This document shows positions 1-7,061 of a stretch of DNA of 33,136 bases, in pieces; within the stretch, counting starts at the first letter, position 1, and every line of letters starts with the position of its first letter. Origin of the DNA: an uncultured bacterium (GTDB lineage Bacteria; Planctomycetota; UBA1135; GCA-002686595); NCBI GenBank assembly GCA_937896235.1, contig CALBMX010000093.1:1-33136 (forward strand), read 5' to 3'. The translations under genes were made by a program, and so were the position numbers. The notes beneath the pieces are model-generated. The model was not told the DNA's origin and did no database searches. It saw only the letters and a program-made list of their open reading frames with translations.

Positions 1-158
1 TGTTGAGTTCCCTAATCATGGGAACCCTGTGGGTATTGGAAACGTCTTGATTAGAAGATTATTGGTACAAGGCTCTCCCAAGACCCGAGCGGGCTGCTAG
101 CCTGATCTGTCACTCGTTTTGCCCTAGGGCATTACAGCCTTGCCCCCCCCCATAAATC

Positions 159-186
159 CCCCGTTTTGACCGTTCCTAAAACGGGG
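159..186 (+). other. Perfect inverted repeat upstream of the FG-GAP gene
   Basis: CCCCGTTTT at 159-167 is exactly complementary to AAAACGGGG at 178-186, with a 10-nt loop. It lies 36 nt before the preferred ATG of the next gene, so it could be a leader hairpin or an operator. A run of nine C precedes it at 143-151. No T-tract follows on the plus strand, so it is not a convincing terminator in that direction. The role is not known. Positions 1-158 hold no gene that I can support. Confidence 0.5.
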
Positions 187-222
187 CGTCACTTCCCCCA
201 CAACCTGCATCCGATTTCAACC

Positions 223-2037
223 ATGACACGCGCAAGTATTTTCCTTGGCATCGCCGCCATCGCGGCCTTTGCAGCACCGAGCCAAGCCCAGCTCAATGAT
301 CAATGGGCAAGCTTCACCAAAGACGCAGCACGCCTTCCGGCGGGACCTGGATCCGTTTCGACGCCTGACACCGAGGTTGACTTCGCGTGGGGCGACTTGG
401 ACAAAGATGGCGACATCGACGTCATTGCGGTTCGTAAAGAGCACTACACCTCACCCGGCCGGCGCACCAACATCTTATTGATGAACGAAGGTGGCATCCT
501 TGTCGACCGCACGTCGACCTTGGCCACCGCATCGGATGTCCCTGGCGACAACGGCTTCCTCACCCCGACCAACGATCGCGACGTCGTCTTCGCCGACTTC
601 GATGGCGACGGTTGGCTAGATGTCATCACGGCAACAACCCTGAGCGATGGCCTCTCCAAGGCACTCGGTCACCCGCGTATCCACATGAACCTGGGTAATG
701 ACGGCAGTGGCAACTGGCTCGGCCTGCGCTACGAAGAGTCCCGCATCCCGCAGCTGCTCCACTACGGAACCGGTCTCCCTGAGAACCCGCGCTTCTGCTC
801 GGTCGCCGCTGGCGACGTCACCGGTAACGGACTTCCCGACTTGTACTTCGGCGACTACGACTCCTCCGGTTCTTCCGGTTCGGGTCAGCCCGCCAACAAG
901 GACCTGAACGACCGCCTACTGATCAACGATGGCAACGGTTTCTTTACCGACCAAAGTCAACTCCGCATGACCACTGCGATGTTGAAGTCCGCCTTCGGCA
1001 ACTCGGTTGTCATCGCTGACTTCAATGGCGATGGAGTTAATGACGTTCTCAAGGACACTTCCTTGAACGCGCCTCAGTTCGTCGCGATCTCCTACAACGA
1101 CCCGTCGAACCCGGGCATGTTCAACATTTTCGACGACTTCCACAACTTCGCCCCTTACCACACAAGCGAAGGCGACCTCAATAACGATGGTCGCTTGGAC
1201 ATCATCATCAGCGACGACGGCGCAGACCGCTTCCGCGTCAATACGGGCAACGACGCCTTTGGCCGAGTGAGCTGGACTTCTGCACAAACTTTCGAGTTTG
1301 CAGCTGGAAGCGACGACGGCTTCGCCAGCAACAACCTAGTTGTTGACCTCAACAACGATGGCTGGAACGACGTTATCATCTGTGATGTTGACGTTGACAT
1401 CCCTAGCTACACGCGCCGCGTTCACATCTATCACAACCGCACAACGGTTGTGGGTCAGAACACTCTCTCGCTTCGCGAGGAGAAAGAACTAAGTGGCTCC
1501 GGCGGTTGGCATGGAGTTGTCGGCATGAACAAGTCGGACATGACTGGCACGCACGACGTTGCTGTATTTGACCTTGACCAAGATGGCGACAACGACATTT
1601 TGATCTCTCGTCAAGCTGGAACCTTTGTTTGGATGAACAACTCAACTCCTCCCACACCCTGTGGCTTCACGAAGTACGGTATCGGAGCTTCTGCGGCCAA
1701 CATCCTAGACCTCACGGCTACAGGCAGTGGCTCCGTCGGTTCGGCGTTGACACTGACCACAACGGGTGTAACCGCTCCTAGCGTGTTCCAACTTGTCTCT
1801 GGAGCTCAGGCGAGTGCCCCGATCCTCGGCGGTATCCTCTTGATCGCCCAGAGTGCGCAACTCATCCCGATGAGCACCATTGCCGCTTCAGCTGGTCAAT
1901 CTGTTTGGAACATCCACGTTCCCGCGAACCCCAATCTTGCCGGCGTCCCGGTCTACATCCAGACGATCGCTCTCGAAGCGGCCCTCCCAGGTGGATTCGC
2001 TTTCTCGAACGGTGTTGAGCTCGTAATCTGCCCCTAG
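223..2037 (+). CDS. Secreted FG-GAP/VCBS repeat protein
   Basis: A 604-residue exported protein. I chose the ATG at 223 because it opens a clean signal peptide (MTRASIFLGIAAIAAFAA, likely cut after SQA). An upstream TTG at 166 would add 19 residues ahead of it and sits inside an inverted repeat. From about residue 58 to 462 there are about seven Asp-rich calcium-loop repeats, such as DLDKDGDID, DFDGDGWLD, DFNGDGVND, DLNNDGRLD and DLDQDGDND. This is the FG-GAP/VCBS type, which folds as a beta-propeller. From residue 480 (CGFTKYG) a separate Cys-bounded, Ala/Ser/Thr-rich C-terminal domain of about 125 residues ends in ELVICP. I recall similar tails on large secreted planctomycete proteins, but its function is not known to me. 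Cell-surface or extracellular binding is an inference. No good Shine-Dalgarno sequence is visible. Confidence 0.85.
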   Translation: MTRASIFLGIAAIAAFAAPSQAQLNDQWASFTKDAARLPAGPGSVSTPDTEVDFAWGDLDKDGDIDVIAVRKEHYTSPGRRTNILLMNEGGILVDRTSTLATASDVPGDNGFLTPTNDRDVVFADFDGDGWLDVITATTLSDGLSKALGHPRIHMNLGNDGSGNWLGLRYEESRIPQLLHYGTGLPENPRFCSVAAGDVTGNGLPDLYFGDYDSSGSSGSGQPANKDLNDRLLINDGNGFFTDQSQLRMTTAMLKSAFGNSVVIADFNGDGVNDVLKDTSLNAPQFVAISYNDPSNPGMFNIFDDFHNFAPYHTSEGDLNNDGRLDIIISDDGADRFRVNTGNDAFGRVSWTSAQTFEFAAGSDDGFASNNLVVDLNNDGWNDVIICDVDVDIPSYTRRVHIYHNRTTVVGQNTLSLREEKELSGSGGWHGVVGMNKSDMTGTHDVAVFDLDQDGDNDILISRQAGTFVWMNNSTPPTPCGFTKYGIGASAANILDLTATGSGSVGSALTLTTTGVTAPSVFQLVSGAQASAPILGGILLIAQSAQLIPMSTIAASAGQSVWNIHVPANPNLAGVPVYIQTIALEAALPGGFAFSNGVELVICP

Positions 2038-2086
2038 TCTCTTGGGGACACAGATCCCGGCGATATAAACCCCCGGTGATCGAAGA

Positions 2087-2124
2087 AAGCGAGCCTGGCC
2101 CTCTTCGGAGGGCCAGGCTCGCTT
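2087..2124. terminator. Strong bidirectional hairpin terminator with TTCG loop
   Basis: A perfect 17-bp stem (2087-2103 with 2108-2124) is closed by a C(TTCG)G tetraloop, a very stable loop. It lies between two convergent genes, the FG-GAP gene ending at 2037 and apaG ending at 2159. On the minus strand the stem is followed by TTTCTTC, which gives a short T-rich tail. On the plus strand the tail is poor. It probably serves both genes. Confidence 0.8.
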
Positions 2125-2158
2125 CAATTCCCAACAGGGAAACCTAGGTTAGGAGTCA

Positions 2159-2566
2159 CTAGACTTGCGAGCGAATCGGCGCGACGTTCTCCGCGAGAAA
2201 GAAGCGCCCAACAACGGCCTTAAAGGTGTCACCTTGGTCGCGCTCCATCACAAAATGTCCCTCCATGGTCCCCCATTTTGTGCGGAGCGGGCAACCGCTC
2301 ATATACTCGTGCGAGTCGCCAGGCATAAGCCTGGGCTCCTCACCGATGACTCCGGGACCCTCTATAATCTCAACAAGCCCCTCGGCATCCGTGATTATCC
2401 ATTTTCGAGAGCGCAGTGTCGCGGGCTCGTCCCCCAGGTTCGTGATCACCACCCGGTAGGCGAATACAAAACGCTTCCGTTCGGGCAGAGATTGATCGGG
2501 AAGATACTGCGAAGCGACTTGGACTTGAACGCCAAGCGTCGTGATGTCTGAATGTCCGGATTGCAT
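2159..2566 (-). CDS. apaG: ApaG domain protein
   Basis: A 135-residue ApaG-family protein, close to the usual 125. The family folds as a fibronectin-III-like beta-sandwich. It was linked genetically to Co2+/Mg2+ resistance, and its biochemical role is unsettled. Family motifs run through the protein: SDITTLGVQV near the start, QYLPDQS, RFVFAYRVVITNLGDEPA, RKWIITDAEG, GPGVIGEEPRL and the signature SGCPLRTKWGTMEGHF. I chose the ATG at 2566 because the conserved part begins just after it (MQSGHSDITT). A longer reading from 2674 would overlap the upstream SDR gene. It sits 25 nt downstream of the SDR gene on the same strand, so they may be co-transcribed. Confidence 0.9.
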   Translation of the reverse strand: MQSGHSDITTLGVQVQVASQYLPDQSLPERKRFVFAYRVVITNLGDEPATLRSRKWIITDAEGLVEIIEGPGVIGEEPRLMPGDSHEYMSGCPLRTKWGTMEGHFVMERDQGDTFKAVVGRFFLAENVAPIRSQV

Positions 2567-2591
2567 ACTGTTGAGAGATAGAGCGAGGGGA

Positions 2592-3497
2592 TTAAAAATC
2601 GAAACTGGGGAGTGCAGATTCCTCGCATAGGGCATCTGAGATCTCCCACAACTGTAGAGCTGCGGCATCGTCACTTGCTGCCTTTGAAGGCGTTGCCAGC
2701 CTGCACTTTACGAAGTAACCGCCGCTAATGTCTTCGATTCCGGGGGTACAGCACAAATGAACGGATGTGCGAGCACCCTTTTCAGGGCTCAGCAAGAGTG
2801 GCCGCAACCATTTGAAGAAGAATCCCCACAAGCCACCCGCATCCCCATCACCCGTGAAGTTTGTTGCGACGACTCCAGGATGCAAGCAGAAGGCCGAAAC
2901 GCCGCGACCTGCAAGCCGTGTCGCAAGGTGGCGGGCAAAGAGAACGTTGGCCAGCTTGGACTGGGCGTAGGCACGAATGCCGTTATAGCTGCGCTTCGAT
3001 TGCAGGTCGTCAAAATCGAGGCCGCCCCGAGCCGACTTATGCGCATCCGAGGCGACAACCACGATCCGAGAAGGCGCGCTTTTTACGAGCAGGGGCAGGA
3101 GTAAGCGGTTCAAAAAGAACGTGCCCAAGTGGTTGATGCCAAAGGTACTCTCGAAGCCATCCTCGGTCTCGCCTCTCGTTGACAAGATCAGTCCCGCGTT
3201 GTGCACCAGAACGTGCAGGGTTGGGTACTCGCTCATGAAAGCGCTAGCAAATTGGAGGATCGAGCGAAAACTCGCGAGATCCAACTCGCGCAACACCACT
3301 GGAGCTCCGGAGGAGGCCTCGATTTCGACCTTTGCTTCGCGCCCCTTTACCATGTCGCGCGCCGTGATCACGACACACGCGCCTCTTCGAGCGAGCTCTA
3401 TCGCGGTCGCCTTTCCAATGCCAGAGTTTGCGCCAGTGATGAGCACGGTCTTTCCGCGCACATCCCACGTTGTCCCTTTCAAATCCATACACACCAT
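2592..3497 (-). CDS. Short-chain dehydrogenase/reductase, retinol-dehydrogenase-like
   Basis: A classical SDR with a Rossmann fold. Counting from the upstream GTG at 3533, it shows the cofactor motif TGANSGIG (33-40), the NAG motif (112-114), the catalytic Ser162 in VVVASDAHK, and Tyr189 with Lys193 in YAQSK. The HPGVV motif follows. GxR at the end of beta-2 (ITARD) suggests NADP(H), which is an inference. The layout (INHLGTFFLNRLLLPLL, ASDAHK) resembles vertebrate RDH11-14 and WWOX-type SDRs, but the substrate cannot be read from sequence. Possible starts are GTG 3533, ATG 3497 and ATG 3488. The ATGs are favoured because the fold begins around residue 25. It follows hrpB closely (stop at 3543) on the same strand. 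Confidence 0.85.
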   Translation of the reverse strand: MVCMDLKGTTWDVRGKTVLITGANSGIGKATAIELARRGACVVITARDMVKGREAKVEIEASSGAPVVLRELDLASFRSILQFASAFMSEYPTLHVLVHNAGLILSTRGETEDGFESTFGINHLGTFFLNRLLLPLLVKSAPSRIVVVASDAHKSARGGLDFDDLQSKRSYNGIRAYAQSKLANVLFARHLATRLAGRGVSAFCLHPGVVATNFTGDGDAGGLWGFFFKWLRPLLLSPEKGARTSVHLCCTPGIEDISGGYFVKCRLATPSKAASDDAAALQLWEISDALCEESALPSFDF

Positions 3498-3542
3498 GTT
3501 AGCCGCGTCGATTCCAAAGCGCTTAGGCTTCACGGCAAGGAT

Positions 3543-6197
3543 TTAGTTTCGACGCGTCCTGGGCGCAACGGGACCTGCGTCCTGCGGATTCTCCGGCCAA
3601 GGTTGTTTCGGGTAGCGGCCACGAAGCTCTTTGCGCACGAGCTCGTAGCTTCCCCTCCAAAAACCAGCCAGGTCCCCGGTAACTTGCTGTGGTCTGCCGT
3701 TCGGTGAGCACAAGTGCAAAAGTAGGGGCACCCGTCCTCCGGCGATTTTGGGGGTTTCGGTCCAACCAAAAAACTGAGAGATCGGTGCGGCGAGGATCGG
3801 AGGACGGCCAGCCTCGTAAAGCAATTTCCGTGTTGTCTTGTTGGGCATGGTGAACCGCGAAGGCGCCTCACGATCTAGCAGACCCTTCGCTTGATACTCC
3901 AAGCGAGAGACAAACTCAGCAGCCAGATTTAGTTTTCTCAGCTCCCCGAAAGAGCGCCGACCACGGGCGAGGTCACCGGCGTGATCAATCGCCCATTGCC
4001 TAGCGTCGATGGGGGTCCACTCAAGCTCAGGTTTCCACTCGGCCAAGCAATTGTAACGCGCCACAAGTTGACCGAGGTCATCTTCACCCAAGTTGAAGGC
4101 GCGCTCGGGAAAACGCTGAGCGGCCGCCGCAAGGCACTGCTCGATTACGTCAAGGATGTCCGGAGTCCTTTCAGACACCGCAATCTCGGACAGGGCAAGT
4201 CCGCGCCAACAGTGGATTTTCTTAACGCGCACGAGGTCATTTTCGACGTCGTACTCGCAGTCAAAACCATGTGCGAAACCTGAGCTGTCCAGCTCTTCAA
4301 GCCAAGCCATTTCAACGGAAGATGCCTGGCGAACCATACCCTCGTTCGAGCCCGCATCTAGATCCACACAGACGATCAGCTCGGATTCGCGCACCCGACA
4401 CTCCCTGCCGATCCGAACTCCACGCCCGCCCACGAGGCGGGCTTTCACGTCGTCTCGCGAAGATGTGCCGCCTACGCGAACTCGGCCTCCGCGGCTCCCC
4501 TGCTTGGACGTACCAACGGCAACACGCATGCGCGCAAGCCGGTCGGCGAACGCGATGAACACAGCTTGCAAGAAGGCCTCTTCGCCTCCGACCTGGGCAC
4601 GCGCAGCCCCTCTCGAGGGGCCCGCGGACTCCGTTGCCGACTTTGCTATTCTCAACAGCTGATCCCGCGTCTGCAGGATCGATATAGCGCTCCCCTTTCG
4701 CACACTTCGTGGTGCACGCCGATCCTCAAAATCTTCAAGCAGCTCGATCCGCTCGAGGAGATCTGAACTCACGTTCCGATCCGGTTCACGTTCGCCTAGG
4801 GCCGCGCGTAGCGGATCGCGCTCGCCGAGTAGCGCTGCCGCCAGTGCTGTCCGCTCGATACAGCCAAGTTCGCGACCCGCAAGTAGGAGCCTCCCCAAGC
4901 GGGGAGCAAGCGGAAGGCGTGCAAGGTCTTTTCCAATTGGAGTAAGTCCGGCTCCGGACGGGGTGGTTGCGCCCAGGGCAAGTAGAAGCTCCGATGCGCG
5001 CTTGGCGGAATTCTCAGGGGGCACTTCAAACCAATCAAATTGCGCGGGGTCAGTCTCCCCAAAATCATGCAACTGCAGCCAGGCGCCCGCAAGGTCGACA
5101 CGGGTAACTTCCGGTTCCACAGCGGCAGAAAATGCCCGCTCCTCAAGAGCACTCCACAAGCGCAGATTGAGGCCTGGCCCTGTTCTCCCCGCGCGACCAG
5201 CACGTTGGCGAACGGACTCTAACGATATGTTGCACAGCTCCAACCTGTCGAGTCCAACCCCTGCATCAAACTTCGGAATTCGGGCGAGGCCCGAGTCGAT
5301 GACCGCTCCAATCCCATCTAAAGTCACCGACGACTCGGCCAAATTTGTCGACAAAATCACGCGGCGACGGTCCCCACTCTTACGCTTCCGAAGGGCTGCA
5401 TCTTGATCGGTCGGCGAGAGATCGCCATGCAACCGAACAATTTCAAAACCCGCCCCACTCTTGCTTCGCGATACAGCGCCAAGCGCGGCCTCAGCGTTCT
5501 GGATCTCTCGCATGCCAGGAAGGAATACCAGGATGTCGGGTCCCCCGTATTCCCCACTCTTGTCGAGTAGAGCCCCAACACTTCTGACTCCACGGGCGAC
5601 TTGATCCTCTAGATTCTCGCGGCCAAAAGCGGGCTGATAATGAGTCTCAACAGGGAAGAGTCGTCCCTCGGACTCGAGGACCTGCGCCTGCCCAAGGAAC
5701 TCCGCTACCGGTGTGGGGTCGAGAGTTGCTGAGAGGACGACGATCTTAAGATCCGGCCGCACCTCGGACTGCACCCGACGCGCCAATGCTAGAGCGAGGT
5801 CTCCGTCGAGGTGCCGTTCGTGGAACTCGTCGAAGACAACACACCCGACTCCCTCGAGGAAGGGGTCGGCCAAAATGCGTCTTAGAAACACTCCTTCGGT
5901 CACCGCCGTAATGCGCGTCTTCTTAGAAACCTTTGCGTCGAAACGCACGCGGTAGCCGACGGACTCCCCCACCTCTTCGCCACGCTCTGAAGCCATCCGC
6001 CTCGCCGCAGCTCGCGCGGCGAGGCGCCGTGGCTCCAAGATGACAACGGGACCGAAGCCTGCCTCTTCCAAATACACGGGGACACGTGTGGTCTTGCCCG
6101 ACCCTGTTGGTGCACGCAATACCAGGTTCGGATTCCGCTTGAGGGACTCCGCGATCTCGGGCAGAAGTGCGTCAACGGGAAGGGAGAGTCTTTTCAT
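3543..6197 (-). CDS. hrpB: ATP-dependent RNA helicase HrpB
   Basis: An 884-residue DEAH/RHA-type helicase. N-terminal motifs are Walker A (APTGSGKTT, about residue 32-40), EPRRLAARAAARR (motif Ia), the DEFH box (VVFDEFHERHLDGD, about 124-135) and LSATLDP (motif III). Motif VI is QRAGRAGRTGPG. The helicase-associated region follows (LTPIGKDLARLPLAPRLGRLLLAG). The C-terminal HrpB-specific part ends with SPNGRPQQVTGDLAGFWRGSY and LRGRYPKQPWPENP, which separates HrpB from HrpA. The length fits the family. HrpB's physiological role is poorly defined; RNA remodelling is assumed from homology. I chose the ATG at 6197 (MKRLSLPVD). A TTG at 6206 would add three residues and abut the stop codon of the gene upstream. 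Confidence 0.93.
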   Translation of the reverse strand: MKRLSLPVDALLPEIAESLKRNPNLVLRAPTGSGKTTRVPVYLEEAGFGPVVILEPRRLAARAAARRMASERGEEVGESVGYRVRFDAKVSKKTRITAVTEGVFLRRILADPFLEGVGCVVFDEFHERHLDGDLALALARRVQSEVRPDLKIVVLSATLDPTPVAEFLGQAQVLESEGRLFPVETHYQPAFGRENLEDQVARGVRSVGALLDKSGEYGGPDILVFLPGMREIQNAEAALGAVSRSKSGAGFEIVRLHGDLSPTDQDAALRKRKSGDRRRVILSTNLAESSVTLDGIGAVIDSGLARIPKFDAGVGLDRLELCNISLESVRQRAGRAGRTGPGLNLRLWSALEERAFSAAVEPEVTRVDLAGAWLQLHDFGETDPAQFDWFEVPPENSAKRASELLLALGATTPSGAGLTPIGKDLARLPLAPRLGRLLLAGRELGCIERTALAAALLGERDPLRAALGEREPDRNVSSDLLERIELLEDFEDRRAPRSVRKGSAISILQTRDQLLRIAKSATESAGPSRGAARAQVGGEEAFLQAVFIAFADRLARMRVAVGTSKQGSRGGRVRVGGTSSRDDVKARLVGGRGVRIGRECRVRESELIVCVDLDAGSNEGMVRQASSVEMAWLEELDSSGFAHGFDCEYDVENDLVRVKKIHCWRGLALSEIAVSERTPDILDVIEQCLAAAAQRFPERAFNLGEDDLGQLVARYNCLAEWKPELEWTPIDARQWAIDHAGDLARGRRSFGELRKLNLAAEFVSRLEYQAKGLLDREAPSRFTMPNKTTRKLLYEAGRPPILAAPISQFFGWTETPKIAGGRVPLLLHLCSPNGRPQQVTGDLAGFWRGSYELVRKELRGRYPKQPWPENPQDAGPVAPRTRRN

Positions 6198-6206
6198 TCC
6201 AATCAA

Positions 6207-6629
6207 CTAACGATGGGCGGGTCGAGTTTCGGCACCGGGCTTTCTGGATGAGGCCGCTTCTCTCTCGAAGCGCTCGGCAAACCACGCGACAAGTCGAGTC
6301 TCGATTCCCTCAACCTTCCCTAGCATCCGCGTACCGTGAATGCACATCGCATCAAGTTGCCAAAAATCAATGCGGGAAGCCATGTCCGGGTGCTCTTTAT
6401 GCGCCGCTGCAAACTTGCCTAGGAGTTGATCGCTAAGCGTAATCGGTCCACCAGGAGCATCTTCCGAGCTGGTTACGAACAAGAGATCACGGGACCCCAA
6501 CCCTTCCGGTGCTCGGGCGTCTCCACGCCAAGATAGCCAACACCTTGAGTACGCAGAGAGCTTAGTGCGTCCCTCCGCGTGGCGTGCGGCATCAATCGCA
6601 ACTAAAAGCCGACACTCGCTCCCATCCAT
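6207..6629 (-). CDS. Hypothetical protein of about 140 residues
   Basis: I do not recognise this family. The reading frame extends back through the tRNA-Cys gene, so the first sensible start is the ATG at 6629 (MDGSECRLLVAIDAARH), just downstream of the tRNA. The protein is soluble-looking, with no signal peptide or membrane segment. It carries a mixed middle (GLGSRDLLFVTSSED), a likely helical second half (DMASRIDFWQLDAMCIHGTRMLGKVEGIETRLVAWF, broken here only for reading) and a charged tail. The stop codon lies 9 nt before the hrpB ATG, so it is probably translated from the same message as hrpB. Codon usage looks like that of its neighbours. Spacing and the regular coding pattern support a real gene, but no motif gives a function. 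Confidence 0.6.
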   Translation of the reverse strand: MDGSECRLLVAIDAARHAEGRTKLSAYSRCWLSWRGDARAPEGLGSRDLLFVTSSEDAPGGPITLSDQLLGKFAAAHKEHPDMASRIDFWQLDAMCIHGTRMLGKVEGIETRLVAWFAERFEREAASSRKPGAETRPAHR

Positions 6630-6660
6630 CCAATACTTGCCGTGCTGCCCCCTGAGGAGA

Positions 6661-6735
6661 TGGAGGCGGCACCCGGACTCGAACCGGGGATGACGGATTT
6701 GCAATCCGTTGCCTTAGCCACTTGGCTATGCCGCC
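6661..6735 (-). tRNA. tRNA-Cys (anticodon GCA), CCA encoded
   Basis: Read on the minus strand, this is a full cloverleaf. The acceptor GGCGGCA pairs with TGCCGCC. The D-arm region is TAGCCAAGTGGCTAAGGC. The anticodon stem ACGGA/TCCGT flanks the loop TTGCAAA with anticodon GCA. The T-arm has GGTTCGAGTCC, and the discriminator is U. The 3' CCA is encoded at 6663-6661. A good promoter lies just upstream. Confidence 0.96.
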
Positions 6736-6749
6736 TTCGTTGAGGGAGG

Positions 6750-6777
6750 AGCATACCGGTATCCCTCCGTGGGTCAA
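6750..6777 (-). promoter_or_regulatory. Candidate sigma70-type promoter of tRNA-Cys
   Basis: On the minus strand TTGACC (6777-6772) is separated by 16 nt from TATGCT (6755-6750). This places the start of transcription a few bases ahead of the tRNA 5' end at 6735. The match is 5/6 at -35 and 4/6 at -10. The transcript may continue into the small hypothetical gene and hrpB. The rest of the 6736-7061 stretch holds no gene or RNA that I can support. Confidence 0.55.
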
Positions 6778-7061
6778 TGAGAACAGCGAGCTTTTGGCCA
6801 ATACATGCGCAGAAGTGGCCTTCGACAGACTTTCTCTGCTGTTGGGCTAAACTAGATCGACGGGTGAAGGGCATGATTCCCCCAAAGCGGACTTGCCGTA
6901 AGGGGCCGTAGAGTTGCAACCACATGTACCATTTCGAGGCGACGGGCCCCTAGACTCTAAACCATGGTCCCTGCCGGGCTTGCCAGGTGCACCAGGAGCC
7001 AAGGGGTGCCCATGGGATGCGCAAGCGTGGCGCTGCCAGCTAGCCCTACCGGCGACCAGCC

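Noticed and set aside
6592..6925. Two minus-strand reading frames of 69 and 107 codons crossing the tRNA-Cys gene
   Set aside because: They translate the tRNA itself (for example KATDCKSVIPGSSPG), a well-known artefact.
6778..7061. Possible structured RNA (SRP RNA, RNase P RNA or 6S RNA) between the kinase and tRNA-Cys
   Set aside because: Some short GC-rich repeats and GGGTGAAG occur, but I could not find the conserved cores of these RNAs. A covariance-model search would decide.
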